A stretch of DNA of 40,000 nucleotides from Anaeromyces robustus (GCA_002104895.1 MCFG01000149.1:1-40000), one strand, 5' to 3'; shown: positions 1-8,743, counted from the first letter of the stretch. The notes: generated from the sequence alone by a model not told the origin. A program made the numbers and translations.

Positions 1-30
1 GTCAGTGAATGCATTAAATTCCCCTGTTCC
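1..30 (-). pseudogene. copia-type RNase H fragment (distal piece, split by the Ty3 insertion)
   Basis: Read on the minus strand these 30 bases give GTGEFNAFTD, which fits the stretch just before the catalytic Asp region of copia-type RNase H (compare TDADYAGD in the intact copia element of this window). The upstream part of the same reading frame lies at 6815-6971, beyond the Ty3 element. When the Ty3 element and one copy of its GGAAC/GTTCC target duplication are ignored, the two pieces join in frame. The window edge cuts the fragment, so its full extent is unknown. Confidence 0.6.
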
Positions 31-709
31 TGTAAAGAGTTTGTTTAAATAGATTACAACAACAAATAAAAATACACTAACACAAGAATTAAAAAAAAAC
101 ACGTTAATATAATGTTTAAACTAATATAGATTACAATAATTAACACAAAAAATAGAAAAAAAATATTCAAATAAAAATTTGTTTTGTTATAATAATTCTT
201 TATTAATATTTAAATAATAAAAATTTTATATTCAAATTTAATAACAATTACACCTTTCAAAATTTAAGAAATTTTGAAGTATTTTTATATTTTTTCATAA
301 TTATATTTATTATATATTATACTAATTTATTTATATTTAATTTCTATTTATTTAGGGACTATCTAACTAACTAAACTTTATTATTTAATAAATTTATTTA
401 TTATTTCTAAAAATAGAAACTTTAAATTAACTATTAAGACTAAATAATTTCAATTGAGTTTATTTATTATTTATTTATTATTCTAATATTAATAATATAT
501 TTATTATATATTTTAAATTTAAAAACAATGAAAAATTTTATAAATTAAAAATTAAAATTTAATAATTATTTTGTTTCGAATTTTATTTAATTGATTTAAA
601 TTATTGTGAAACAATAATTTTACAGAAATATTTTTTGTAATTCAGTTACTTGAAAAGTGGCTGAATTTACAATTAAAGATATTATAATGTGGCGCATAAT
701 ATCTTTACA
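31..709 (-). repeat. 3' LTR of the Ty3/chromovirus element
   Basis: This 679-bp LTR runs from TGTAAAGAG at 31 to ATCTTTACA at 709 and is related throughout to 6187-6814. Both copies carry a perfect 11-bp inverted repeat at the start of U3 (AAAGATATTAT and ATAATATCTTT around a 10-nt GC-containing loop, 677-708 here). The preceding five bases, GTTCC, match those after the other LTR. Confidence 0.92.
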
Positions 710-710
710 A

Positions 711-721
711 TCTCTCTCCTT
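711..721 (-). other. Polypurine tract of the Ty3 element
   Basis: On the minus strand AAGGAGAGAGA lies one base from the TGTAAAG start of the 3' LTR. This is the expected place for the plus-strand primer. It helps fix both the LTR boundary and the element's orientation. Confidence 0.85.
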
Positions 722-741
722 AAAGTCGAGCTCCTGCGAGA

Positions 742-1234
742 TTACAATTTTCTTGGTTCAATATTAATAAAAACAGGTTGAGGCTTATGTCTAATATAAT
801 AGTCATTATTAAAGTCATCCTCTTCAGAACTCTTACCTTTTCTAGATCTTCTAAGGTATTGCTGAATTAATTGTTTGTCTGTTACTTGGTCTTCTTTGAT
901 CCATGATTGATCTACTGGATCGTTACCTTTCCAGGACATAAGATAATAGGTTTCACCTTTATATGTTTTCATATCGATTATCTTATCCGGAATTTTATCG
1001 ATTGAGTCAACGGTTAGATGTGTGTTTCTTCTAGGTCGATCTACCTTTAAATTCATTTTCGTGATATGGTTCTAAAAGAGAAACATGAAAGACAGGATGA
1101 CAACGCATATCACTAGGAAGATCTAATTCGAAAGCGAGAGGACTAACTTTTTTAGTAATAGTAAAAGGACCCGTCATTTGGTCTGCTAATTTTTTCTTAC
1201 TATTTTTTACATTGAGACCTTTGTGTATAACCAC
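742..1234 (-). pseudogene. Integrase C-terminus with chromodomain (chromovirus)
   Basis: Two overlapping frames cover the end of pol. The first (1031-1234) contains the Ty3 integrase GPF-type motif (MTGPFTITKK) and HPVFHVSLLEPYH, typical of the region before a chromodomain. The second (742-1056) is a chromodomain: DKIIDMKTYKGETYYLMSWKG followed by an acidic and aromatic stretch and the helix TDKQLIQQYL. Family members use this module to direct integration towards modified histone tails, which places the element in the chromovirus branch. A frame change near 1050 separates the parts and another near 1220 separates them from the catalytic core. The frame ends at 742, about 20 bp from the purine tract. 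Confidence 0.88.
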
Positions 1235-2169
1235 ACTTGTTGACCCACTTCAAAACTAGGAGCATTCAATCTTCTTTTGTCTGCATATTTTTTATAAGTT
1301 TTCTTAGCATTGTCCAAGTTTTCTTTAAGGAGTTTAATATTATTCTCAATATCAATGACTCTTTTTTCAGCGCTATTTGGATTATCAAAAGCTGGAATTT
1401 CTGGAGAGAATTTAGGATTAAATCCATAATTGGAAAAGAAAGGTGATTGTTTAGTAGATTGTTGGATAGTATTATTATAAGAAAATTCAGCAAAAGGTAA
1501 AATATCCATCCAATTATTTTGTCTTTCGTTAATAAAGCATCGAAGGTATTGTTCCAAGATTCCATTCACCCTCTCCGTTTGACTGTCAGTCTGCGGATGA
1601 TTAGCAGTGGAAAGAGAATGATTAATATCAAGTAATTTACACATTCTATTCCAAAATTCCGAAGTAAATTAGGAGCCTCTATCAGAAATAATAGAATCTG
1701 GAAAACCATGAAGACGGAATATATTGTTAATGAATGAATCAGCTCTAATTGAAGCAGTAGGCAGACAACGTAAAGGAATAAAGTGAGCCATCTTAGTTAA
1801 TCTATCGACTACAACCATAATAGTAGTCATTTCTCTTGATTTAGGAAGTTCAACTATGAAGTCCATTGAAATTTCCTTCCAAGGTCTTTCTGGAGTGGAC
1901 AAAGGAGAAAGTAATCCATAAGGTTTATGTTTTGGAACCTTTGACTTGCAATAAATAAAACAAGACTTAATAAATTTTTTGATGTTTTTTCTCATTTTGG
2001 GCCACCAAAAATTTCTAGAGATTAATTCGAATGTTTTCAAAATACCAAAATGACCTGCAGTTATCGAATCATGATGTATTTCAAGAATTTTACCACGAAG
2101 GTTATATGGAACGTATATGAGATTATTAAATAACAAGAAACCATCACCGTCTAATTTTAAACAATCCAT
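1207..2169 (-). pseudogene. Ty3-type integrase, zinc-binding and catalytic core, interrupted
   Basis: The N-terminal zinc-finger region shows the His pair in IHHDSITAGHFG, then CFIYC. That spacing is CX3C rather than the usual CX2C, so the finger may be damaged. The DDE core follows: MDFIVELP for the first Asp, ISDRGS for the second, and HPQTDSQTERVN for the catalytic Glu. A TAA directly after DRGS (about 1666-1668) replaces one sense codon; the frame then reads on as FTSEFWNRM. It is preceded by RNase H with a frame change at a T-run near 2160. Confidence 0.88.
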
Positions 2170-3981
2170 CTTTTTAAAGGGAGCATTACCGTTCCTTCTA
2201 ATATGAATTCTCTAGCTTTATTATAAAATTCATTTGATTTTAAGTTTTTAAGTATAGAACTGACAATAGTTTTATCTTCAATGTTGCAAACACGAATAAC
2301 ACAACAAGAAGTAATTTTGTAAACATTAAAAAGATGATCACTTCTACGAGATAAAATATCAGGTTTACCTGATTTCTTTCCTGCACGATAAATAAGTTCG
2401 AAATCAAATCGTGACAAGAATTCATTCCATCTAATTTGTCTTTGTGAAAGCATCTCAGGTTTTCTTGGGAATGTGAGATTTTTATGATCAGTATAAATAA
2501 TAAACCGTTGTCGAGCGCCTTCTAAGTAATAACGCCATTCTTCTAAAGCAGTCTTGATAGCAAGTAATTCTTTGTCATAAATTGGGTAGTTTCTTTGAGA
2601 TTGATTAAGGCTTTTCGAAAGGAATGCAATGGGATATAACTTTCCATCGAATTCTTGAGAAAGAATTGCTCCAACAGCAAAATTATTTGCTTCGGTTTCA
2701 ACAATGAATTGTTGATTACTATCAGGGTGTTTTAAAATTGGAGCAGAAGTGAAGAGATTCTTCAAAGTATCAAAAGCGTTTTGTTGTTCATCCCTCCAAT
2801 TATAAGTAACATTTTTTCTTGTAAGTTTGTGTAATGGATTAGCAATTTTTGCAAAGTCTTTAATAAAAATACGGTAGTAATTGCATAATCCAATAAATGA
2901 TTGAATCTCTTTAATATTTTTTGGAATAGCCCAATCTAAAACTGCTTTGACGTTTTCTTTATCCATTTCTAAACCACGTTTAGAAATTACATATCCAAGA
3001 AAGGTTGTTTCTTCTACATCAAATTCACACTTCTCTAAGTTCAAGTATAAATTATTTTCTAACAATTTAATTAATACCTTTGTTACATGAGTATGATGTT
3101 CTTTAATATTCTTAGAGCATATAAGGATATCATCAATATAAGAGATTACAAATTCATAAAGATAATCACTTAAAACATTTATAAAATGTTGAAATGTAGC
3201 TGGAGCATTTTTTAACCCGAAAGGCATTACTAAATATTCATAATGACCATAACGAGTACGAAATGCAGTTTTGAATTCATCTCCTTTTTTGATTCTTACT
3301 AAATTATATGCAGATTTTAAGTCTAATTTAGTAAATATTTTGGCTCCTTTGACTCTATCTAATAAATCACTAATTAAAGGAAGAGGATATGAATTACGGA
3401 TGGTCATTTCATTAAGTTTAATCAACGCACAAACGTAAAGAACCATCCTTCTTTTTAACGAAAAGAATAGGTGCTCCAGCAGGAGAAGTAGATTTTCTAA
3501 TAAAACCTTTTTCTAAATTCTCTTTTAAGTATCTTTTTAATTCCTCTCTTTCAATTTCATTTAAAGAATATAGTGGTCCATAGAACAAACTATTTTCTTT
3601 TAATTTTATTTCACAATCGTAATCACGATGTAGAAGCAATTTCTTACAATTTTGTTCATTAAACACATCAATAAAATCAATATATTGTGATGGTACAGTG
3701 ACCATTTTTTCATCTTTATTTATAATATTTAATTTTTTAATAACTCTACATGCATAAGATATTTTGCTTTCTTTTTTAATACATGAATTTTCATTACAAG
3801 AATCACTATTACATTTATTTTTACCTTTTTTATTACTAAAATCGTTATTATTACTATCACTAATTTCTTCACTAATTTTATTGTCACTAATACTATCATT
3901 AAATGCTATCAATATCACTAATACTATCGCTATTACTATCAAACATAAAACTATCATTAACGTCACTATCATAATCAACAT
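2157..3981 (-). pseudogene. Reverse transcriptase and RNase H of the Ty3 element
   Basis: The N-terminal RT part (3418-3981) ends in [12 protein letters not shown]. The rest (2157-3446) resumes with KLNEMTIRNSYPLP after a small deletion that removes the usual YR and shifts the frame. RT motifs are otherwise good: FTKLDLKSAYN, MPFGLKNAPATFQ and the active-site YIDD (residues 103-106 of the long frame). The tether and Ty3-type RNase H follow, with YTDHKNL. The first RNase H aspartate, normally in ETDAS, reads ETEAN here, so a catalytic Asp appears to be Glu. Upstream of RT is a low-complexity Asn/Ser/Asp spacer. Confidence 0.9.
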
Positions 3982-4396
3982 CGTTATCGTTAATTGTACA
4001 GACTAATCTTCCCTTAAAATATTCCTCTTTCTCTTCTTCATCTTCAATAGACCAGTTAGCTTTTGAAGTAGAGGGTTCTTCCTTAAACTTCTTCTTAACC
4101 TCATTTCTCTCATCTTCATCTTCAGCAGGCTCTTTTCCTTTTCTTGATATAATTTTGATAACTGGTTTCTTTTCTTTATTTGAATTTCTTTTTCTCTTTC
4201 CATAATTACAAAAATGTGCACAGAAACCAGAACTGAAGGCTAATTTCTTATTGTCATGGTAATTTGAAGGGCAGTGCTTTTCGATCTAAGGTAAACCTAA
4301 AATGATATCAACGTCAGGGATTCGAAGGACATAAAATTTAATAAGTTCATAGTGGTTTCTTTTTCTTAAAATGCATTTTTCCGTTTCTTTTTTAAC
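3982..4396 (-). pseudogene. Protease C-terminus and protease-RT spacer
   Basis: On the minus strand this reads VKKETEKCILRKRN, then VLRIPDVDIILGLP. The second matches the ILG-L-P end of retroviral-type aspartic proteases. The codon after the Pro, normally Trp, is TAG (4286-4288). A Lys/Glu-rich spacer follows, with frame changes near 4220 and 3985. The protease N-terminal half, with its DSG site, is on the other side of the insertion at 4397-4732. Confidence 0.75.
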
Positions 4397-4732
4397 CTGT
4401 AACGAATCATGAAAATGAGTAACCTGTCTTAGTGGTTAGTAACTAAGACTATGGTTCGAACCTCTCGAGTTCGAAACTTCTCAATTCCAAAATATCATAT
4501 TTTTATTATTTTTATTTTTACCATAAATTTTACCAAACAAAATTATTCTGATTGGTTAAATTTTGGTCACTAAAAAAATTTTTAAAATTATTTTAAAATT
4601 TTTAGTATAAATACGAATGAATTTTTCTCTAAAAAATTTTATAAATACGAGTTATTATTAATAAATAAAAAATAATTATTTAACACTAACTTGTAAAGTA
4701 GTTTTGTGTTCGATAATAAATTTTTATTTTAC
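4397..4732 (+). mobile_element. Short tRNA-headed element inserted in the Ty3 protease
   Basis: This 336-bp block interrupts the protease gene. On the plus strand it begins CTGTAACG and contains a tRNA-like head: an A-box-like TGTCTTAGTGG at 4424, and B-box-like GGTTCGAACC at 4453 and GAGTTCGAAAC at 4467. The A-to-B spacing to the second B box is about 43 bp. An AT-rich body with AGTATAAATACG (about 4602) follows, and it ends TTTTATTTTAC. Short near-repeats flank it (TTAAC left, TTAAG right). A diverged relative starts at 7205. Read as the Ty3 transcript, the block has GT at its 5' end and AG at its 3' end, and removing it exactly restores frame. It could be a tRNA-derived SINE, a solo LTR (TGTAA to TTACA) or an intron-like insertion; a SINE-like element fits best because of the paired Pol III boxes. 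Confidence 0.6.
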
Positions 4733-5903
4733 ATTAAGAAGAAAGTATATTTTTGTATTGTTGTCGAACACTTCAGTTCTTGACATAACCTTAGAAATTC
4801 CATAACCCAGCCCAAACACTCCAAATGGTTCCTTTAATTGATTTACGTTGATGCCGATTAATTTAGCAAATTCTGGGTGAATAAAATTAAGGTCTGCCCC
4901 AGAATCAATTAATACTCTAGCTTTGTGTTCATTTACTTCGTTAGTACTAATATAGAATTCGATTACATTACTCTTTTCAACTTCCTTTTTTATTTCAGTC
5001 ACCTTTGACTCATGTAATTTCGAAGAAGCTCCTGGCATTAGTCCCTTTTCTCTGAGAATCTTTTTGATTACCTTCATTTGTTTTGGTCTTTTTCGATTTG
5101 GACAGTTGAATTGTAAATTACCCTTCTGTTTACAGAGAAAACATACTCCATCTTTTCTTTCTTTTTCGAAAGATTTTTTACTTTCAAGATATGGACTTCT
5201 GAAATTTGGGCGGTAGTTAAGACTTCTTTCCCCTCTCTTGATACGGTAGAAGTCAACTTCCATCGGGTCGTTACCATGCTGGTAGTAGTCTTCCAATCTC
5301 TGGTTTCTCTTGACTAGGTTTTCAACTGTGACTACTGTCCTATACAATCTTTCGAGAGAGTTTGGATTGGGGTTAACAATTGCAATTTTCTCTCTCAACT
5401 GTTGTTTTAGTCCCCTAATAAACATGTGGATCTTGGCGCTCTCATTAAAGTCAGAACTCTGACTTATTCTTTGAAATTCGGTTATGTACTCAAATACATG
5501 ACCATAACGCCTTTGTCTTAAGTTGCAAAGTTTTTCATTTGCAACCACCCCTTCGGTAGTGTAATCACCGAAGTTCGACTTTAATTCTCTTATAAATGCA
5601 TCGTAATTATTTAAGAGTGGACTATTGTTCCTTCGTAAAATTGATGCCCACTCTAAAGATCGTCCAAGTATATACGACATTTAAAAACCTTACTTTTGTG
5701 TCGTCATGCAAAAATCTTTCTGGATTGGATTCCATGGCTTGCTCAGCGCGGGTTAGGAATCCATCCAGTTCTTCTCGTTTTCCGGTGAATAAAGGTGGTT
5801 CATTCACCATTTTTATGTGTTGGTTATTGTTATCGCCCATCGTTTGATTTTCGTTTAAAGATAGGTTCTGAAGAGCGTTGTTTATTATCAATAATTCTGA
5901 CAC
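4733..5903 (-). pseudogene. Gag and N-terminal protease of the Ty3 element
   Basis: Gag starts at 5903 (MSELLIINNALQNLSL). After a frameshift near 5670 it continues in a second frame down to the insertion at 4732. The body has the retrotransposon-Gag fold signature (YDAFIRELKSNFGDY, then LRQRRYGHVFEYITEFQRI). The zinc knuckle in the second frame, C180-X2-C183-X4-N188-X4-C193, has Asn where the zinc-binding His should be. The protease active site follows as VLIDSGADLNFI (DSG at about residues 259-261). The protein is cut by the insertion just after KIYFLLN. Confidence 0.88.
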
Positions 5904-6090
5904 TTTGGAACTTATAATTTGTTTAAGTATTCACGAAATATTCTTCGATTTAGATTTTTTTTTTTTTTTTATTAAATTATATTTTTTAGTGAAAGTCGAC
6001 CAGGACACTATCCCGATTGCAATGGGTGTCGGTCGAGTTTCTGATATAAAATAATAAAAATTTTTTTTTTTTTAATTAGGTCCCCTAAAT

Positions 6091-6165
6091 TGGTAACTTC
6101 TAAACTGATAGCCTCTAATCTGGTAGTGTCTAAACTAGTGTCTAAACTGGTAGCTTCTAATCTGG
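6091..6165 (-). repeat. Short tandem repeats in the Ty3 5' leader
   Basis: About five degenerate units of 12-18 bp resembling GTAGCTTCTAATCTG or GTGTCTAAACTG lie between the 5' LTR and gag. The leader also holds two long T runs (about 5950-5970 and 6060-6073). Function is unknown; a packaging or spacing role is possible. Confidence 0.6.
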
Positions 6166-6167
6166 CG

Positions 6168-6219
6168 GTTGTTGTAACGTATTTACTGTAAAAGATTGAT
6201 GAAAATAGATTACAACAAC
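6168..6219 (-). other. Possible self-priming stem of the Ty3 element
   Basis: GTTGTTGTAA at 6168-6177, nine bases inside the 5' LTR edge, is the exact reverse complement of TTACAACAAC at 6210-6219 within U5 of that LTR. No CCA-type tRNA primer site was seen next to the LTR. Chromoviruses of the Tf1/sushi type prime reverse transcription from the 5' end of their own RNA folded onto such a site. This arrangement is compatible with that mechanism but not proof of it, and the nine-base offset is a caveat. Confidence 0.45.
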
Positions 6220-6814
6220 AAATAAGAAACACTAACACAAAAATTAAAAAAATACATTAATAAAAATTTGTTTTATTAAAATATATGTTTTATTAATTTT
6301 TTTTAAGAATTAAAAAATATATATTAATAACAATTACATTTTTTCCAAATTACATAAAATTTTCTTGACTATTTAGATTTTTATTAATTATAATATAATA
6401 TATTTTCCCTATTTATTTATAATATATTTCTATATAAAACTATCCTAATAAATTTTATTTATTAATAAAATATAAACTATAACTAAATTTAGTAAACTAA
6501 AATTGCTAATTAAAACTAAATACTATTTTATTTGAATTTATTCTATTTATTATTTATTTATTATTTTAATATTAATACTATATTTATTATATATTTTGAA
6601 TTTAAAAACAATGGAAAATTTCATAAATTAAAAGTGAAAAAAGTAATATTTCACAAAATAAATTAATAATTTATTTTGTTTTGAACTTTATTTAATTGAT
6701 TTAAATTATTGTTTCACAATAATTTTACAGAAATATTTCATGTAATTCAGTTACTTGCAAAGTGGCTGAATTTACAATTAAAGATATTATAATGTGGCGC
6801 ATAATATCTTTACA
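6187..6814 (-). repeat. 5' LTR of the Ty3/chromovirus element
   Basis: This 628-bp LTR runs from TGTAAAAGATT at 6187 to ATCTTTACA at 6814 and is the partner of 31-709, with the same terminal 11-bp hairpin (782-813 within the 6,000s). It is AT-rich except for the GTGGCGC loop. Its shorter length relative to the partner comes from several indels. Confidence 0.92.
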
Positions 6815-6819
6815 GTTCC
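6815..6819. repeat. Target-site duplication of the Ty3 element
   Basis: GTTCC here equals GTTCC at 26-30, directly outside the two LTRs. Five bases is the usual duplication length for Ty3/gypsy integrases. Confidence 0.9.
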
Positions 6820-6971
6820 AGTGTATGTTATTTTATAATTTTTAGTTGAATTTAAATATTTAAATATATTTATTACCTTATACCAGTCGGAAATAGTAGG
6901 ATTTTCTGCAGTACGAGAAGCTTTGCTAACAGCAAAAGAAATATCGGGGCAACTACATTTTGCTAAATATG
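6815..6971 (-). pseudogene. copia-type RT/RNase H fragment (proximal piece)
   Basis: On the minus strand this reads YLAKCSCPDISFAVS, then KASRTAENPTISDWY and KVINIFKYLNSTKNY, ending TYTGT at the Ty3 insertion. It matches the segment YLAxCTRPDIxFAVSxASR, then W-x2-V-x-IF-RY, of copia RNase H, which the intact copia element of this window also carries (residues about 1214-1252). The frame continues beyond the Ty3 element at 1-30. Its beginning, near 6971, abuts an oppositely oriented RT fragment. Confidence 0.85.
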
Positions 6972-6984
6972 GTGTTTTTGTTTT

Positions 6985-7210
6985 ACGAGTATTATTGCGT
7001 TGATGACATGATTATCACGAGAAAAACAAATGAGATTGAAAAAACAATTAAAATGATAAAAAATAATTTTAAAATATCAAATTGTTAAGAAATTAATTAT
7101 TTACTAGGAATAAAAGTTGAGAAAAGGGGATATAATTATCCTATTTCTCAAACAAACTATATTGAAAATATATTATTAAAATTTAAAATCATATACCTAC
7201 GAGACAGTTA
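6985..7210 (+). pseudogene. copia-type reverse transcriptase fragment, opposite orientation
   Basis: The plus-strand frame reads YYCVDDMIITRKTNEIEKT, with the RT active-site YxDD as CVDD after Tyr-Tyr. After a TAA at 7085-7087 it continues as EINYLLGIKVEKRGYNY and PISQTNYIENILLKFKI. These follow RT/connection residues of copia pol (compare YVDDILISGTE and VIGIKFEKCKGGYIL in the intact element). It ends where the second tRNA-headed element begins. It is probably a rearranged part of the same old copia copy as 6815-6971. Confidence 0.85.
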
Positions 7211-7640
7211 GTAACCATGGTCTAGTGGTTAGTAACTATGACCATCTGGGCGAACACTCTGGGTTCGACTCACACCTTGTTCCAAATTTTATAAAAATTT
7301 TATTTTAAATTTATTTATTATAAATTTCTGTATTTTATTCTGTATTTGTTTCTGTATTTTATTTCTGTATTTCTTTATAGAATTACATGGAATAAAATTA
7401 GAAACTTTAAGAAAAAATTATGTAATATTTCTTTATTTTTCTATGAGATTCATTTTATAACAAAATATCTTAGTTTCTAGCAATTTTTATTATTTTTTAT
7501 GAACTTTTATTTTTAAAACTATTTTTCCGCAAAAAGTATAAATAGGTGTAAAACTTTTAGTTAAAATATTTTTCTTTGTGCTTTTATTCTTTTATAACTT
7601 TATATATATTAGTAATAATTAATTCATAAGTAGTTTGAAA
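7205..7640 (+). mobile_element. Second, diverged copy of the tRNA-headed short element
   Basis: This element has an A box TGGTCTAGTGG at 7218 and a B box GGGTTCGACTC at 7261, 43 bp apart as in tRNA genes. A short GGTC/GACC D-arm-like pair is present, but there is no convincing anticodon or acceptor stem, so it is not a working tRNA. An AT-rich body follows, containing repeats of TTTCTGTATTTTA (7325-7378) and AAGTATAAATAGG near 7537. The order matches 4397-4732, and both share TTAGTGGTTAGTAACTA-like sequence. The 3' end is not sharp; 7640 is a guess based on the similarity to GTAGTTTTG near 4700. Confidence 0.5.
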
Positions 7641-7767
7641 TACTACAAAGATTAGTTATTATTAATTTTTAATAATTAATAAAACTAAATTCTAATAAAA
7701 CATATTTTAAATAAAAATAAAATAAAACTTAAAACTAAATCTTACTAATATATATATCTCGACACCG

Positions 7768-7976
7768 ACCTTTCAGGTTAACAAAGGAAAGGTGTTCTGA
7801 TATTGCAATAAGTATCTTTTATTTTAAATTTTATTTTGTTTGTGTTTACTTCAGATTTTGGTGTCAATTGTAATATTGGAACTACCGTTCCGTTACATTG
7901 TCATATCTTGATAGCCAATTACGATTTTTGCATAAAAGTAACTGGATTGAAAATATGTGCAACCTTTCGGTTGCAC
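7768..7976 (+). other. Structured GC-richer stretch with three hairpins, unknown function
   Basis: Three stems can be drawn. ACCTTTC/GAAAGGT pairs across 12 nt (7768-7793). GGAAC/GTTCC around TACC is extended by TGTAA/TTACA (7869-7897). A perfect 8-bp stem GTGCAACC/GGTTGCAC closes a 4-nt loop (7957-7976). The stretch stands out against very AT-rich flanks and lies between the second tRNA-headed element and the Ty3-like gag remnant. It could be that element's 5' leader or a non-coding RNA. A 75-codon open frame crosses it (7836-8063) but resembles nothing I know. Confidence 0.35.
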
Positions 7977-8224
7977 TCCGAAAAATTTAGTCGTGTAATA
8001 ATTATTTCGATATCTCTACTAGATCAGGAAATATTGCATTTAAAGTTGCACACTATAAAATAATAGAAAATTTTCAGTGAAACAAAATTAGGAGTTTTCC
8101 GTATAATAAATTTAATTAAACATTAAAATTAAAAATATTAAAATATAAATTATAAAAAATAAAAAATAATTATTAAAATATTTAATTACTAACTATTCTA
8201 TTTTATAATCATTAAATTTAAAGA

Positions 8225-8743
8225 AACAATAACTCGTGAAGAAAAAGAAAGAAGAAGAAAAAACATCTTTGTTTCTATTGTGGATCAAAAAACCATCAAG
8301 TTAATAATTGCCATTTAAGGAATCAAGTAAATGAAGATAATTATAAACCCTCTTCCAGTAATGCTTTTATTTCAAATCCAGAATCCAAACAAAAACCTTG
8401 ATTTTTGTTTGGATTCAAGACCTAGATTTTCTGATGACCCATCTTTGAATGCTCCAGTTGCCGAATTCAATTTACAAACTTCAAACTCATCTTGCAATAT
8501 TAAATTACTTATTGACTCAGGTTCTCAATTAAATCTTATGGATATCCACTTTGCTAAAGAAAACAACACTCCTTTTAATTCAAATTGTACTTTCCCTGCT
8601 GTTTCTGAAGTAGCTAGAAATCAAACAGTTTTTGGTAAAACTTTCCCTATTTCGTTAAAATATAAAAATCACCTTTTTAAAACAGAACTCTATATTGTTG
8701 ACCTTCTTTCATATTGTGGTATTCTTGGAATAGATTGGCTCAC
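8225..8743 (+). pseudogene. Ty3-like gag-protease remnant, 5' part
   Basis: A charged run (TREEKERRRK) leads, after a one-base slip in an A run near 8260, into a perfect zinc knuckle: CFYCGSKNHQVNNC, CX2CX4HX4C, at 8270-8311. After another frame change near 8395 the frame 8331-8743 gives the aspartic protease: LLIDSGSQLNLMD around the DSG site, and CGILGIDWL at the C-terminal end. It is cut at 8743 by the copia element and resumes in frame at 14855. The start of gag and the LTR are not recognisable upstream. Confidence 0.8.

Larger units (their letters stand above)
31..6814 (-). mobile_element. Degenerate Ty3/gypsy chromovirus retrotransposon, full length but dead
   Basis: A complete LTR element lies on the minus strand. 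Two related LTRs (31-709 and 6187-6814) run from TGTAAA to TTTACA and are flanked by the 5-bp duplication GTTCC (26-30 and 6815-6819). A purine tract sits inside the 3' LTR, and Gag, protease, RT, RNase H, integrase and a chromodomain follow in Ty3 order. The LTRs differ by many substitutions and about 50 bp of indels, so the insertion is old. Coding is broken at least eight times: a gag frameshift near 5670, an insertion at 4397-4732, a TAG in the protease (4286-4288), a frame change in the pro-RT spacer (about 3985), a small deletion in RT (about 3419), a frame change at the RNase H/integrase border (about 2160), a TAA in integrase (about 1668), and frameshifts near 1220 and 1050. It cannot be autonomous. 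Confidence 0.93.

Noticed and set aside
4397-4732. piggyBac-type DNA transposon with TTAA duplication
   Set aside because: TTAA is shared at both edges, but there are no matching inverted terminal repeats of that family. The paired Pol III boxes point elsewhere.
7211-7280. A functional tRNA gene
   Set aside because: A and B boxes are good, but the acceptor, anticodon and T stems do not pair properly. Better read as the tRNA-derived head of a mobile element.
7836-8063. 75-codon frame with several Cys and His
   Set aside because: No domain recognised, and it overlaps two clear hairpins. Described as a structured stretch instead.
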